Shown one piece after another: positions 7,102 through 13,034 of a stretch of DNA of 13,068 bases. The DNA is taken from positions 1 through 13,068 of the forward strand of contig CAJXJU010000006.1 of the NCBI GenBank assembly GCA_913055195.1. Reading direction: 5' to 3'. The translations under genes and the position numbers were made by a program. The notes beneath the pieces were generated by a model. The model searched no databases. It was not told the origin of the DNA and worked only from the letters and a program-made list of their open reading frames with translations. This DNA is from an uncultured Desulfohalobiaceae bacterium (GTDB lineage Bacteria > Desulfobacterota > Desulfovibrionia > Desulfovibrionales > Desulfonatronovibrionaceae). Position 1 is the stretch's first letter, and each line of letters starts with the position of its first letter.

Positions 7102-8281
7102 GATTTCGAGAACACTTCAAAAAGATGTAATAAGATATCTCTCTTTGTTTCCTGTTGTGGCCATTTTAGGTGCCAGACAGGTAGGCAAAACCACTCTGGC
7201 CAGATATGTGCAAAAAAATTTTTTCCAGCAAGCCAGATATTTTGACCTGGAACTGCCTTCAGACCTGCACAAACTGGAAGAGCCAGAGATCTTTCTGGCC
7301 CAATTTTCTGATCATCTGATAATTCTGGATGAAATACAGAGAAAACCGGAATTATTTCCACTCTTACGGGCATTAGTAGATAAGGACAGAAGACCTGGCA
7401 GATTTTTAATCCTTGGTTCAGCCTCACCGGATCTAATCAAACAATCTTCTGAAACGCTTGCCGGCAGAATAGCCTATCTGGAGCTTAAGCCTTTTTCCCT
7501 TCAGGAAGTAAATCCTGAAAACTGGCAGAATTTATGGCTCAGAGGAGGCTTTCCAGAAAGTTATCTGGCTGTATCTGATGAGACAAGCCTAAGCTGGCGG
7601 GAGTTTTTTATTCAAACCTATCTGGAAAGGGACATCCCCCAATTGGGCTTTAAAGTTTCAGCAGTACAATTAAGACGTTTTATAACCATGCTGGCGCACA
7701 ATCATTGTCAGTTGTGGAATGCATCGCAGATGGCAAACAGTCTGGGAGTCAGTCCGCCTACAGCCAGGTACTATCTGGATATGCTTGAAGATACTTATCT
7801 GGTCAGACAACTGAAGCCATTTTACATTAATATCGGTAAGAGACTGATTAAGTCTCCCAAAATTATGATAAGAGACGCAGGCATTATTAACTACCTGTTA
7901 AATATTACTTCCTTTGAAGATTTGCATTCTCATCCTCTGCTGGGTAATATCTGGGAAGGTTTTGTTATCGAAGAGATATTAAAGCATCTGCCGTCAACTT
8001 ATGCTCCGTATTTTTACAGAACAAGGGCCGGGGCGGAAATTGATTTGATTTTAACCAGGGCGGAAAAGGTTGTTGCTGCTATTGAGATAAAATATTCCCT
8101 TAGACCTAAGTTACAAAAAGGATTCTGGAACGCGGTTAAAGATTTACAGCCTGAAATAAAAATAGTAGTTTATCCTGGCGAGGAAAGCTATCCGGCAAAA
8201 GACAATATTCTGATGCTCGCAATATCGGATTTGAGTAACTGGATACAAGAGTTTAGTAGGCACAAAGGGGTTGGTTTATAA
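7100..8281 (+). CDS. AAA_14 + DUF4143 ATPase
   Basis: Canonical member of the AAA_14/DUF4143 family. The start MISRTLQKDVIRYLSLFPVVAILGARQVGKTT matches the usual short lead-in to Walker A: GARQVGKTT at 24-32, Lys30. Walker B is LIILDEIQRKPE (Asp77, Glu78), the sensor strand is FLILGSAS, and the SETLAGRI motif at 117-124 carries the conserved arginine. The C-terminal DUF4143 region has FYRTRAGAEIDLIL (Glu313, Asp315) and AIEIKYS (Glu329, Lys331), a PD-(D/E)XK-like arrangement that may be a fold remnant rather than an active nuclease. The Shine-Dalgarno (AAGG) is too close to the ATG to be ideal and lies in a hairpin. The gene ends just before a helicase remnant, and its last residues (HKGVGL) may derive from that junction. 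Substrate and role are unknown. Confidence 0.9.
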   Translation: MISRTLQKDVIRYLSLFPVVAILGARQVGKTTLARYVQKNFFQQARYFDLELPSDLHKLEEPEIFLAQFSDHLIILDEIQRKPELFPLLRALVDKDRRPGRFLILGSASPDLIKQSSETLAGRIAYLELKPFSLQEVNPENWQNLWLRGGFPESYLAVSDETSLSWREFFIQTYLERDIPQLGFKVSAVQLRRFITMLAHNHCQLWNASQMANSLGVSPPTARYYLDMLEDTYLVRQLKPFYINIGKRLIKSPKIMIRDAGIINYLLNITSFEDLHSHPLLGNIWEGFVIEEILKHLPSTYAPYFYRTRAGAEIDLILTRAEKVVAAIEIKYSLRPKLQKGFWNAVKDLQPEIKIVVYPGEESYPAKDNILMLAISDLSNWIQEFSRHKGVGL

Positions 8282-8296
8282 CGAAACGAAATCTGA

Positions 8297-8500
8297 CATA
8301 TAATTATCAGTGCTGTAACTAAAAACTGTGTACCATTAAATCTGAGTGAACTTAATTCAACAGACACGTCAATAAAAAAACAAGCCGAGATCAGGGAGCG
8401 TGCATTGCTTTATGTATCTGCTACAAGGGCCAAAAAAGGCGTCCTGGTTACCAGTTTTGGCGAACCAAGTGAATTTTTAAAAGAAGTTTACGGAATTTAA
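8297..8500 (+). pseudogene. 3' remnant of a UvrD/Rep-like helicase
   Basis: An open frame of about 67 codons with no upstream start reads HIIISAVTKNCVPLNLSELN, continues through REIRERALLYVSATRAKKG-type sequence (IRERALLYVSATRAKKGVL) and ends with a stop at 8498-8500. The LLYVSATRAKK stretch is the classic motif VI region near the C-terminus of UvrD/Rep/PcrA superfamily 1 helicases, and HIIISAV fits the strand that follows motif V (GLEFD). Everything upstream of that point is missing; a TGA at 8294-8296 closes the frame and the preceding DNA encodes the ATPase C-terminus. It is a decayed fragment left by deletion or rearrangement, not an expressed gene. Confidence 0.75.
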
Positions 8501-8639
8501 AGTTCAATTCTGGATCGGGTGCATCCGCCAGTAGCGGAAAACCACCAATTTAGGGACAGGCGCCGAGCACCTTTGCCTGCAAAAAGGGACTTTTTGCAGG
8601 CGACACTTTCAGGTGCCTGGCTGCTGGAGACACACGGAT
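8501..8639. other. gene-free spacer with palindromes
   Basis: No gene is visible here. The spacer holds a small CCGC/GCGG hairpin (8525-8537), a GGGACAGG motif (8553-8560) and the nested palindrome described at 8562-8621. Two opposing transcripts would meet here: the helicase remnant side from the left and the 203-residue gene from the right. Confidence 0.6.
8562..8621. repeat. nested palindromic element, copy 2
   Basis: The inner hairpin has GCCTGCAAAAAG (8575-8586) and CTTTTTGCAGGC (8590-8601) around the loop GGA, a perfect 12-bp stem. Outside it GCACCT (8567-8572) pairs with AGGTGC (8611-8616), and GCC (8562-8564) pairs with GGC (8619-8621) after one wobble and one mismatch. The inner hairpin recurs at 9929-9955. 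The T run in the stem could contribute to termination of either convergent transcript. Confidence 0.75.
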
Positions 8640-9251
8640 TCAGGTTCTGTATTTTAAGCTTTCTTTAACAAAATAATCAATTAAACTCTTTCCGCCTCCA
8701 GTAGATAAAATATCCTGGACAGGGTTATCAATATGTTTGGGTTCTGAATGGTTATCAGTTGTGCTCTTTGGGGTTGCAGAAAAAGAATAGGAAAAATTCT
8801 CCGCTATCATTTGACAACATGACATCGTTAGACCGAAATCATCAGTATCATTTACTATAATAATCAGATTGATTGGCTCATTGTCAGTATATTCAATCTT
8901 TTTTACAAACCAGTCCCAGAAATCCCTATCCCATACAAATTCTTCCTCTCCATCTTTTTGAAAATATTTTTTCTCCCTATCATCATAAACTTTTACTTTC
9001 CAGTCTTTAAGATAAAAAGTAAAAGCTTTGTCCGCTGATCTCAATTCCTGTGGGATACAGATAGTCTTATCACTTATAACAACAATACTTACTGGCTCAT
9101 TTTGATCATATTCAATCTTTTTTACAAACCAGTCCCAGAAATTTTCATCCCATGCAAACGCCTCCTCTCCTTCTTTTTTTAAAAACTGCGTTTCTCCCTC
9201 GTCATAAACCCTGACCATATTGTTTTGTATGAGAATAAGAAACTTATCCAT
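8640..9251 (-). CDS. uncharacterised protein with two Trp-rich tandem repeats
   Basis: I do not recognise this family. The 203-residue protein contains an internal duplication with a 73-residue offset: residues about 3-61 and 76-134. Over residues 13-60 against 86-133, 27 of 48 positions are identical, with a shared core WD.(D/N)FWDWFVKKIEY, NEP and a hydrophobic strand after it. The pattern of beta-like strands around a charged loop suggests two copies of a small domain. The DNA of the repeat core is identical over 35 bases (8889-8923 and 9108-9142), so the duplication is recent or homogenised. The C-terminal 65 residues are unrelated, polar, and end GGGKSLIDYFVKESLKYRT. No signal peptide or membrane segment is seen. 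Its ATG overlaps the end of the upstream 219-residue gene by 8 bases, indicating translational coupling. Confidence 0.75.
   Translation of the reverse strand: MDKFLILIQNNMVRVYDEGETQFLKKEGEEAFAWDENFWDWFVKKIEYDQNEPVSIVVISDKTICIPQELRSADKAFTFYLKDWKVKVYDDREKKYFQKDGEEEFVWDRDFWDWFVKKIEYTDNEPINLIIIVNDTDDFGLTMSCCQMIAENFSYSFSATPKSTTDNHSEPKHIDNPVQDILSTGGGKSLIDYFVKESLKYRT
8889..9142. repeat. in-gene direct repeat, 35 bp identical
   Basis: Positions 8889-8923 and 9108-9142 are identical and are spaced by 219 bases, a multiple of three. They encode the DFWDWFVKKIEY-type core of the two protein repeats. Recombination between them would delete one 73-residue repeat in frame. Confidence 0.85.
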
Positions 9252-9903
9252 CTTGCTTTAACCCTATTATTTTTTCGGTTATTTCTTCTTCTGTCATTTC
9301 AGGCTCTAATTCTTTATAAGCTGTAACCATTGCATTATCAAATTTTCTGGCCTTTGAAAACTCCAGTTCCTTTTTCAAATATTTGTTAAAATCTTCAGGC
9401 TCAAGGCCAGAAGCTTTGAATTTTGTCAAAAAGGTGTCAATTTCCAGTGCAGTAAGACCTGCCTTGACTGCTGTTTCCCAGAAATCATAAGGAATGTCCA
9501 GAGACTTTTTTTCAGAAATAGCTTTAGATAACACCGTGCATCCAACTGCTTTTCTTGCAAGCCGCTCTTCTGGAGGCAGACTTTCCAGTTCCGCCTGTGT
9601 ATGGCCTTCGATATCCTTCTTTAAATAGTCTATGTATCCATTAATGCTATCAAAATCCTCTGGTTTTTTGTCTGCACGCATGGCTCTGTCCCCAATATCT
9701 TCTGCATGCTGGTCAGGCTCAATTATTCCCGCTGCCTTTGCCACACCATCAATTATTGTTACTGCTTTCTCCAGAATCTCAACTCCCACACTCAAAAATT
9801 TCTTTGCCCCTTCCACAACCACTTCACCCACCTTGCTAATTACACTGCCAACAACACTTACTGCTTTGGAGACAAATGATCCTAAAGCTGCCAACCATCC
9901 CAT
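9244..9903 (-). CDS. uncharacterised protein with amphipathic N-terminus
   Basis: No family assigned. The first 60 of 219 residues are rich in Gly, Ala, Val and Ser with regularly spaced Lys/Glu (MGWLAALGSFVSKAVSVVG, ISKVGEVVVEGAKKFL). This is typical of amphipathic helices that associate with membranes or pack in an assembly, and there is no clear cleavage site. After GIIEPDQ the protein turns acidic and soluble: motif-like DIGDRAMRADKKPEDFDSI near 70-88, then predicted helices with LPPEERLARKAVG and a tail ELEPEMTEEEITEKIIG. The ATG is preceded by AAGGAGG (9910-9916) with a 6-base spacer, so the start is firm. The gene overlaps the 203-residue gene and lies downstream of the HerA-like gene. 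A pore-former, a secreted substrate or a structural partner of the ATPase are all possible. Confidence 0.75.
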   Translation of the reverse strand: MGWLAALGSFVSKAVSVVGSVISKVGEVVVEGAKKFLSVGVEILEKAVTIIDGVAKAAGIIEPDQHAEDIGDRAMRADKKPEDFDSINGYIDYLKKDIEGHTQAELESLPPEERLARKAVGCTVLSKAISEKKSLDIPYDFWETAVKAGLTALEIDTFLTKFKASGLEPEDFNKYLKKELEFSKARKFDNAMVTAYKELEPEMTEEEITEKIIGLKQDG

Positions 9904-9909
9904 TTTTTA

Positions 9910-9916
9910 CCTCCTT
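9910..9916 (-). promoter_or_regulatory. ribosome binding site of the 219-residue gene
   Basis: Read on the - strand this is AAGGAGG, six bases ahead of the ATG at 9901-9903. A palindromic hairpin (9929-9955) lies just upstream in the leader. Confidence 0.85.
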
Positions 9917-9928
9917 GTTTCAAGATTC

Positions 9929-9955
9929 GCCTGCAAAAAGGGACTTTTTGCAGAC
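9929..9955. repeat. palindromic element, copy 3
   Basis: The left arm and GGA loop are identical to the hairpin at 8575-8601; the right arm differs by one base (CTTTTTGCAGAC), leaving an A-C mismatch near the base of the stem. Here it lies in the 5' leader of the 219-residue gene, 13 bases upstream of the ribosome binding site. Together with the copy at 8575 it brackets the 219/203 gene pair. Confidence 0.75.
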
Positions 9956-9957
9956 AA

Positions 9958-9973
9958 TGTTGAATGTTGAATG
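9958..9973. repeat. heptamer repeat (GTTGAAT)
   Basis: ATGTTGAATGTTGAATG contains two tandem GTTGAAT units. The unit recurs singly at about 9983-9989 and 10034-10040, and twice again at 13031-13044. It is the same length as the TTCGAAT and CATCCTT units elsewhere in the window. Confidence 0.6.
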
Positions 9974-9977
9974 CTTC

Positions 9978-10029
9978 ACCCTGTTGAATGCTGTCAGGGA
10001 CAGCCCCGCAAAGCGGGATTCAACAGGGT
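9978..10029. repeat. perfect three-way-junction palindrome
   Basis: The 52 bases pair completely: outer stem ACCCTGTTGAAT (9978-9989) with ATTCAACAGGGT (10018-10029), 12 bp; hairpin GCTGTC/GACAGC (9990-9995, 9999-10004) with loop AGG; hairpin CCCGC/GCGGG (10005-10009, 10013-10017) with loop AAA. No base is unpaired at the junction. It lies in the leader of the 219-residue gene, between the promoter-like repeat and the ribosome binding site. It could act as an RNA structure, a dispersed palindrome mobilised in trans, or a protein-binding DNA cruciform. Confidence 0.8.
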
Positions 10030-10030
10030 A

Positions 10031-10064
10031 AATGTTGAATTATTATAATATGTTATAAGTTAAC
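10031..10064 (-). promoter_or_regulatory. promoter-like 34-bp repeat, copy upstream of the 219-residue gene
   Basis: This 34-bp stretch is identical at 31 positions to 13035-13068, which precedes the HerA-like gene. On the - strand it contains TATAAT (10047 to 10042) and a dyad TTATAA-CATA-TTATAA (10058 to 10043) that overlaps it. No good -35 hexamer is present at 17 bases, so an activator or an alternative promoter form is possible. Placement ahead of both transcription units supports common regulation. Confidence 0.5.
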
Positions 10065-10079
10065 ATTTTTATTAAAAGG

Positions 10080-13013
10080 TCAACTTTTTAAGTTTTTGCA
10101 GTTACCTCTTTCAAAGTTTAAGCTGTGAGTTTTTACACTCTTCAGTTTAACATTACTTAATGCCCGTCTGATTGCATTTATATCCTCTTCCTGATCTATC
10201 ATGGCAAAGATTTCATCTACAAATTCACTGTTATGAGAAAATTTATAAATTATATATTCCTTTGCATTTTTTATATATTTCTTTGCATTTTTTAAATGAG
10301 AAACTAACTCGTAAAATTCTTCCTGGTCAAAATTTTCTTTATCACTGTTTAATTCTATCATTTCCCTCCATAAAGAAAACAATTTCAAAACATCTTCAAC
10401 ATTATCATCAGTTATACAATATTCCTCCTTGTAAAAATCCAGCCACTTTTGTCTGATTTGATTTTCATCAATATCTTCATTGTCAAAATCCTGAAAAGGA
10501 ATAATTTGAATTTGCACAGGATTGTAAAAACTTTGATTAAACACTATTGCCCTGCCCACATCCAGTTTTGCCAGAAATTCTTTTTGTTCCTGGCTCAAAG
10601 CCATTGTATTGCCTATAACCTCCTTATCATCACTGGCAAATATCCTGTGCACTATTTTTGTATTGGTATTTTTTAAAATTTCTGGCGTCAATTTGTTTGG
10701 AATTTGATCAACAATAATCAGTCCCTCTCCATATTTTCTTACTTCAGCTAACATATCTGTAAATGTTTCAACGCCCATTTTTTTATTCAGACTATCACCA
10801 TATTCATATCTGGACAAAAGCCTGTGTGCTTCTTCTATTAAAGTTATATGCTGAAATTGCCTGTCCTTTTTGTACTCTATTTTTAAAGCTTCATTCAGGT
10901 TTATTAAAATTAACGCCATTACAAATGATTTTTCAGCAGAATTTTTAATTTCTTCCAGTTCAAAAACCACCTTTTTATGTAACAATTTTGTAAAATCAAA
11001 ACTCCTGGGTGTATTTAACATAAATCCTTTACTGCCAATTATAAGTGATTGCAGCCTTGCCCTGATTGAACCTAAATAATCTTTCTTCAATCTTTCGTCA
11101 AAACCCTGTTTTTCCACATTTTTCTCAATTTCCCTGATAACATCATCAAATGTAGGAAATGAGTTTACTCCCCTGGCAAAGGGATCATCAAATCGCCTAT
11201 TGGTTGATGTTCCAATATCCCATCCATACTTTTCATAAGCAGCATAAATTCCAGCTTCAATAATCTGAGGAATGGCAGCTTCCATGTCAAAGGAGCTTTC
11301 AATTGCTGCCTTTATCATATCAACCCTTGATGAAATATTCTCTCCTTGAAAAAATTCAAAGGGATTAAGCCTGAAAGGAGCAATTGTTTCCTTTCCCAGG
11401 GTAAAAACCAGAATATCATCGTAGTTCATTAAACTTCTATACTCTGTTTTGGCAGGCTCTATCACAAAAAATGGCAACCCACTTTCATATAAAATTTTGC
11501 AGCACGTTGTTGTCTTGCCACTTCCAGTAACACCAGTTACAAAAATATGTTTATTCAAATCCTTTTTTGGCAACTTCACTTCCAGATCATATTCATTGCC
11601 ATTATTAATAATTTTGCCCAGGCTGATTCCATCTTCCTGCATTTCAACATTTAAACCAAAATCAACCTCTTCTTTCAATCGCAAACCCATGACCTCTTTT
11701 CTGGGAAATGAGGCTATAAGGCTCAACTCTTTTGCAGAATACCAGTTTATGTTATCTTTTCTGGAAAAAAGAATCATTTTTTGCCTTAAACTGTCATCAA
11801 CCGTTGTATTGTCAATTTGTGGATGCTGAAAATTATAAATCCATTGTTTAAATGTGTTATCTTTTATAATCTCATATTTCAATGGTACTCTATTTTCCCT
11901 GACACAGCCAAACAATGATGAAAAACTATTGGCCAGCTTTAAAATTTTGCCTTTAGTATTGGCAAACAAATAAATTCCACTCAAAAAACCCCCTTTTCCC
12001 CTGGCATAATTAAGCCGCTTTAACAAAATTTCATCAATATATTTGAGCCATTCTTCATATTCTTTCTTTTCAAATTCCATATTTGTATTAATCTGCTCTG
12101 TCTCTGTAGAGGTGTTCGTTTCTGATTTTGAATTGTTTGTTGTATCTGAATGTGAATCAGCATGTGAAGCAGTTGTTGAAGTAGCAGTTGTATCTGTACT
12201 ACCATTTATTGTAGTTGTAGAGCCAGATTTGTTTGTAGATTTTGTACTTCTTGAGTCGGTAGTAGATATACCTTCTGTTATGTTTTTATTGGTAGTATCA
12301 GATTTACTATGACTATCAGTTTCAGTAGTGGTTGTTGTTGTTGAATCATTTTCTATCTTACTTGTCGTTTTTGTAAAACTTTGAGATGATGAATTTACTT
12401 TAGTTTGAGTAATGGTTTTTCTTACTAACGGTGATATTTTATCGTATATATTATACAATTCCTTTTCAATCGTTTCAATTTCCTGTAATGAAAGAGGATT
12501 GGCAATAATCAAAAGCCCAAAGCAATCACCACACATTACATCAATTAATCTGTCAAGCCCCTGAAAATGCTCTGCCTCTTCGTTAATATCAGGAACACCT
12601 TCAATGGATGCTACATACTTAAATGATGTCAGGGTATTTTTTAATTCTTCCCTTTGCTTTTTACCAACCCTTTCAATTTTACTTCCCCTGAAATTGCCTT
12701 CAATATTGGATTTTAAAATTTGATCAGATATATCGTCAATATCAATATCCAGCTCATTGATTTCGTAATTTCTGGCAATGCCCAGATAAAAATGCGTGCC
12801 CTTTTCATTCCCTAAAATTAAATACACAACATTAATTCCATCAATCCTCAAACTCCCCAGGACATTTTCAAAGGCTTCTCTTCTTGGCGCATCTTCTTCA
12901 AAAGTAATTTCTTTGATCAAATAAAAATCAAAATCTCTCAATCCAATAGGATGAGAAAAATTTCTTAACCTTATTTTACTTTTATCTCGCTTTAAAATAT
13001 CAATTAAACTCAT
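10080..13013 (-). CDS. HerA/VirB4-like (DUF87-type) motor ATPase with Ser/Thr-rich insert
   Basis: A 977-residue ATPase of the HerA/FtsK/VirB4 superfamily. N-terminal domain, residues 1-198, soluble (VVYLILGNEKGTHFYLGIAR; FGLLIIANPLSLQEIETIE). Residues about 199-310 are low complexity: 55 of residues 207-306 are Ser or Thr. A second domain follows to about 470, then the RecA-like motor: Walker A GVTGSGKTT (494-502, Lys500), FFVIEPAKTEY, FRLNPFEF, Walker B HITLIEEAH (Glu727, Glu728), LIIVDQIPNKL, and NTNTKIVHRI as a likely arginine-finger segment. A charged helical C-terminus follows after about 850. HerA proteins usually pump DNA with NurA, and VirB4 proteins power secretion; neither partner is seen here. 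The start is fixed by GGAGGAGG just upstream. The long insert and extra N-terminal region make it larger than classical HerA. It probably works with the two small proteins downstream. Confidence 0.88.
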   Translation of the reverse strand: MSLIDILKRDKSKIRLRNFSHPIGLRDFDFYLIKEITFEEDAPRREAFENVLGSLRIDGINVVYLILGNEKGTHFYLGIARNYEINELDIDIDDISDQILKSNIEGNFRGSKIERVGKKQREELKNTLTSFKYVASIEGVPDINEEAEHFQGLDRLIDVMCGDCFGLLIIANPLSLQEIETIEKELYNIYDKISPLVRKTITQTKVNSSSQSFTKTTSKIENDSTTTTTTETDSHSKSDTTNKNITEGISTTDSRSTKSTNKSGSTTTINGSTDTTATSTTASHADSHSDTTNNSKSETNTSTETEQINTNMEFEKKEYEEWLKYIDEILLKRLNYARGKGGFLSGIYLFANTKGKILKLANSFSSLFGCVRENRVPLKYEIIKDNTFKQWIYNFQHPQIDNTTVDDSLRQKMILFSRKDNINWYSAKELSLIASFPRKEVMGLRLKEEVDFGLNVEMQEDGISLGKIINNGNEYDLEVKLPKKDLNKHIFVTGVTGSGKTTTCCKILYESGLPFFVIEPAKTEYRSLMNYDDILVFTLGKETIAPFRLNPFEFFQGENISSRVDMIKAAIESSFDMEAAIPQIIEAGIYAAYEKYGWDIGTSTNRRFDDPFARGVNSFPTFDDVIREIEKNVEKQGFDERLKKDYLGSIRARLQSLIIGSKGFMLNTPRSFDFTKLLHKKVVFELEEIKNSAEKSFVMALILINLNEALKIEYKKDRQFQHITLIEEAHRLLSRYEYGDSLNKKMGVETFTDMLAEVRKYGEGLIIVDQIPNKLTPEILKNTNTKIVHRIFASDDKEVIGNTMALSQEQKEFLAKLDVGRAIVFNQSFYNPVQIQIIPFQDFDNEDIDENQIRQKWLDFYKEEYCITDDNVEDVLKLFSLWREMIELNSDKENFDQEEFYELVSHLKNAKKYIKNAKEYIIYKFSHNSEFVDEIFAMIDQEEDINAIRRALSNVKLKSVKTHSLNFERGNCKNLKS

Positions 13014-13015
13014 TT

Positions 13016-13023
13016 CCTCCTCC
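13016..13023 (-). promoter_or_regulatory. ribosome binding site of the HerA-like gene
   Basis: On the - strand GGAGGAGG lies immediately ahead of the ATG at 13011-13013, separated by AA. The short spacing from the last GG is offset by an equally good GGAGG register further upstream. It fixes the start of the 977-residue frame. Confidence 0.75.
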
Positions 13024-13034
13024 TGTTAATGTTG

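Noticed and set aside
7024..7245. 73-codon + strand frame overlapping the start of the right-hand ATPase
   Set aside because: It reads through the hairpin and the ATPase 5' end in another frame; the ATPase frame has clear Walker motifs.
9632..9970. 112-codon + strand frame opposite the 219-residue gene
   Set aside because: The - strand frame has a strong ribosome binding site and is coupled to the next gene; the + strand frame has neither.
11449..12312. + strand frames opposite the HerA-like gene, including a Val/Ser-rich one opposite the Ser/Thr tract
   Set aside because: Composition mirrors the antisense of ACT/AGT-type codons, and the opposite strand carries a complete ATPase.
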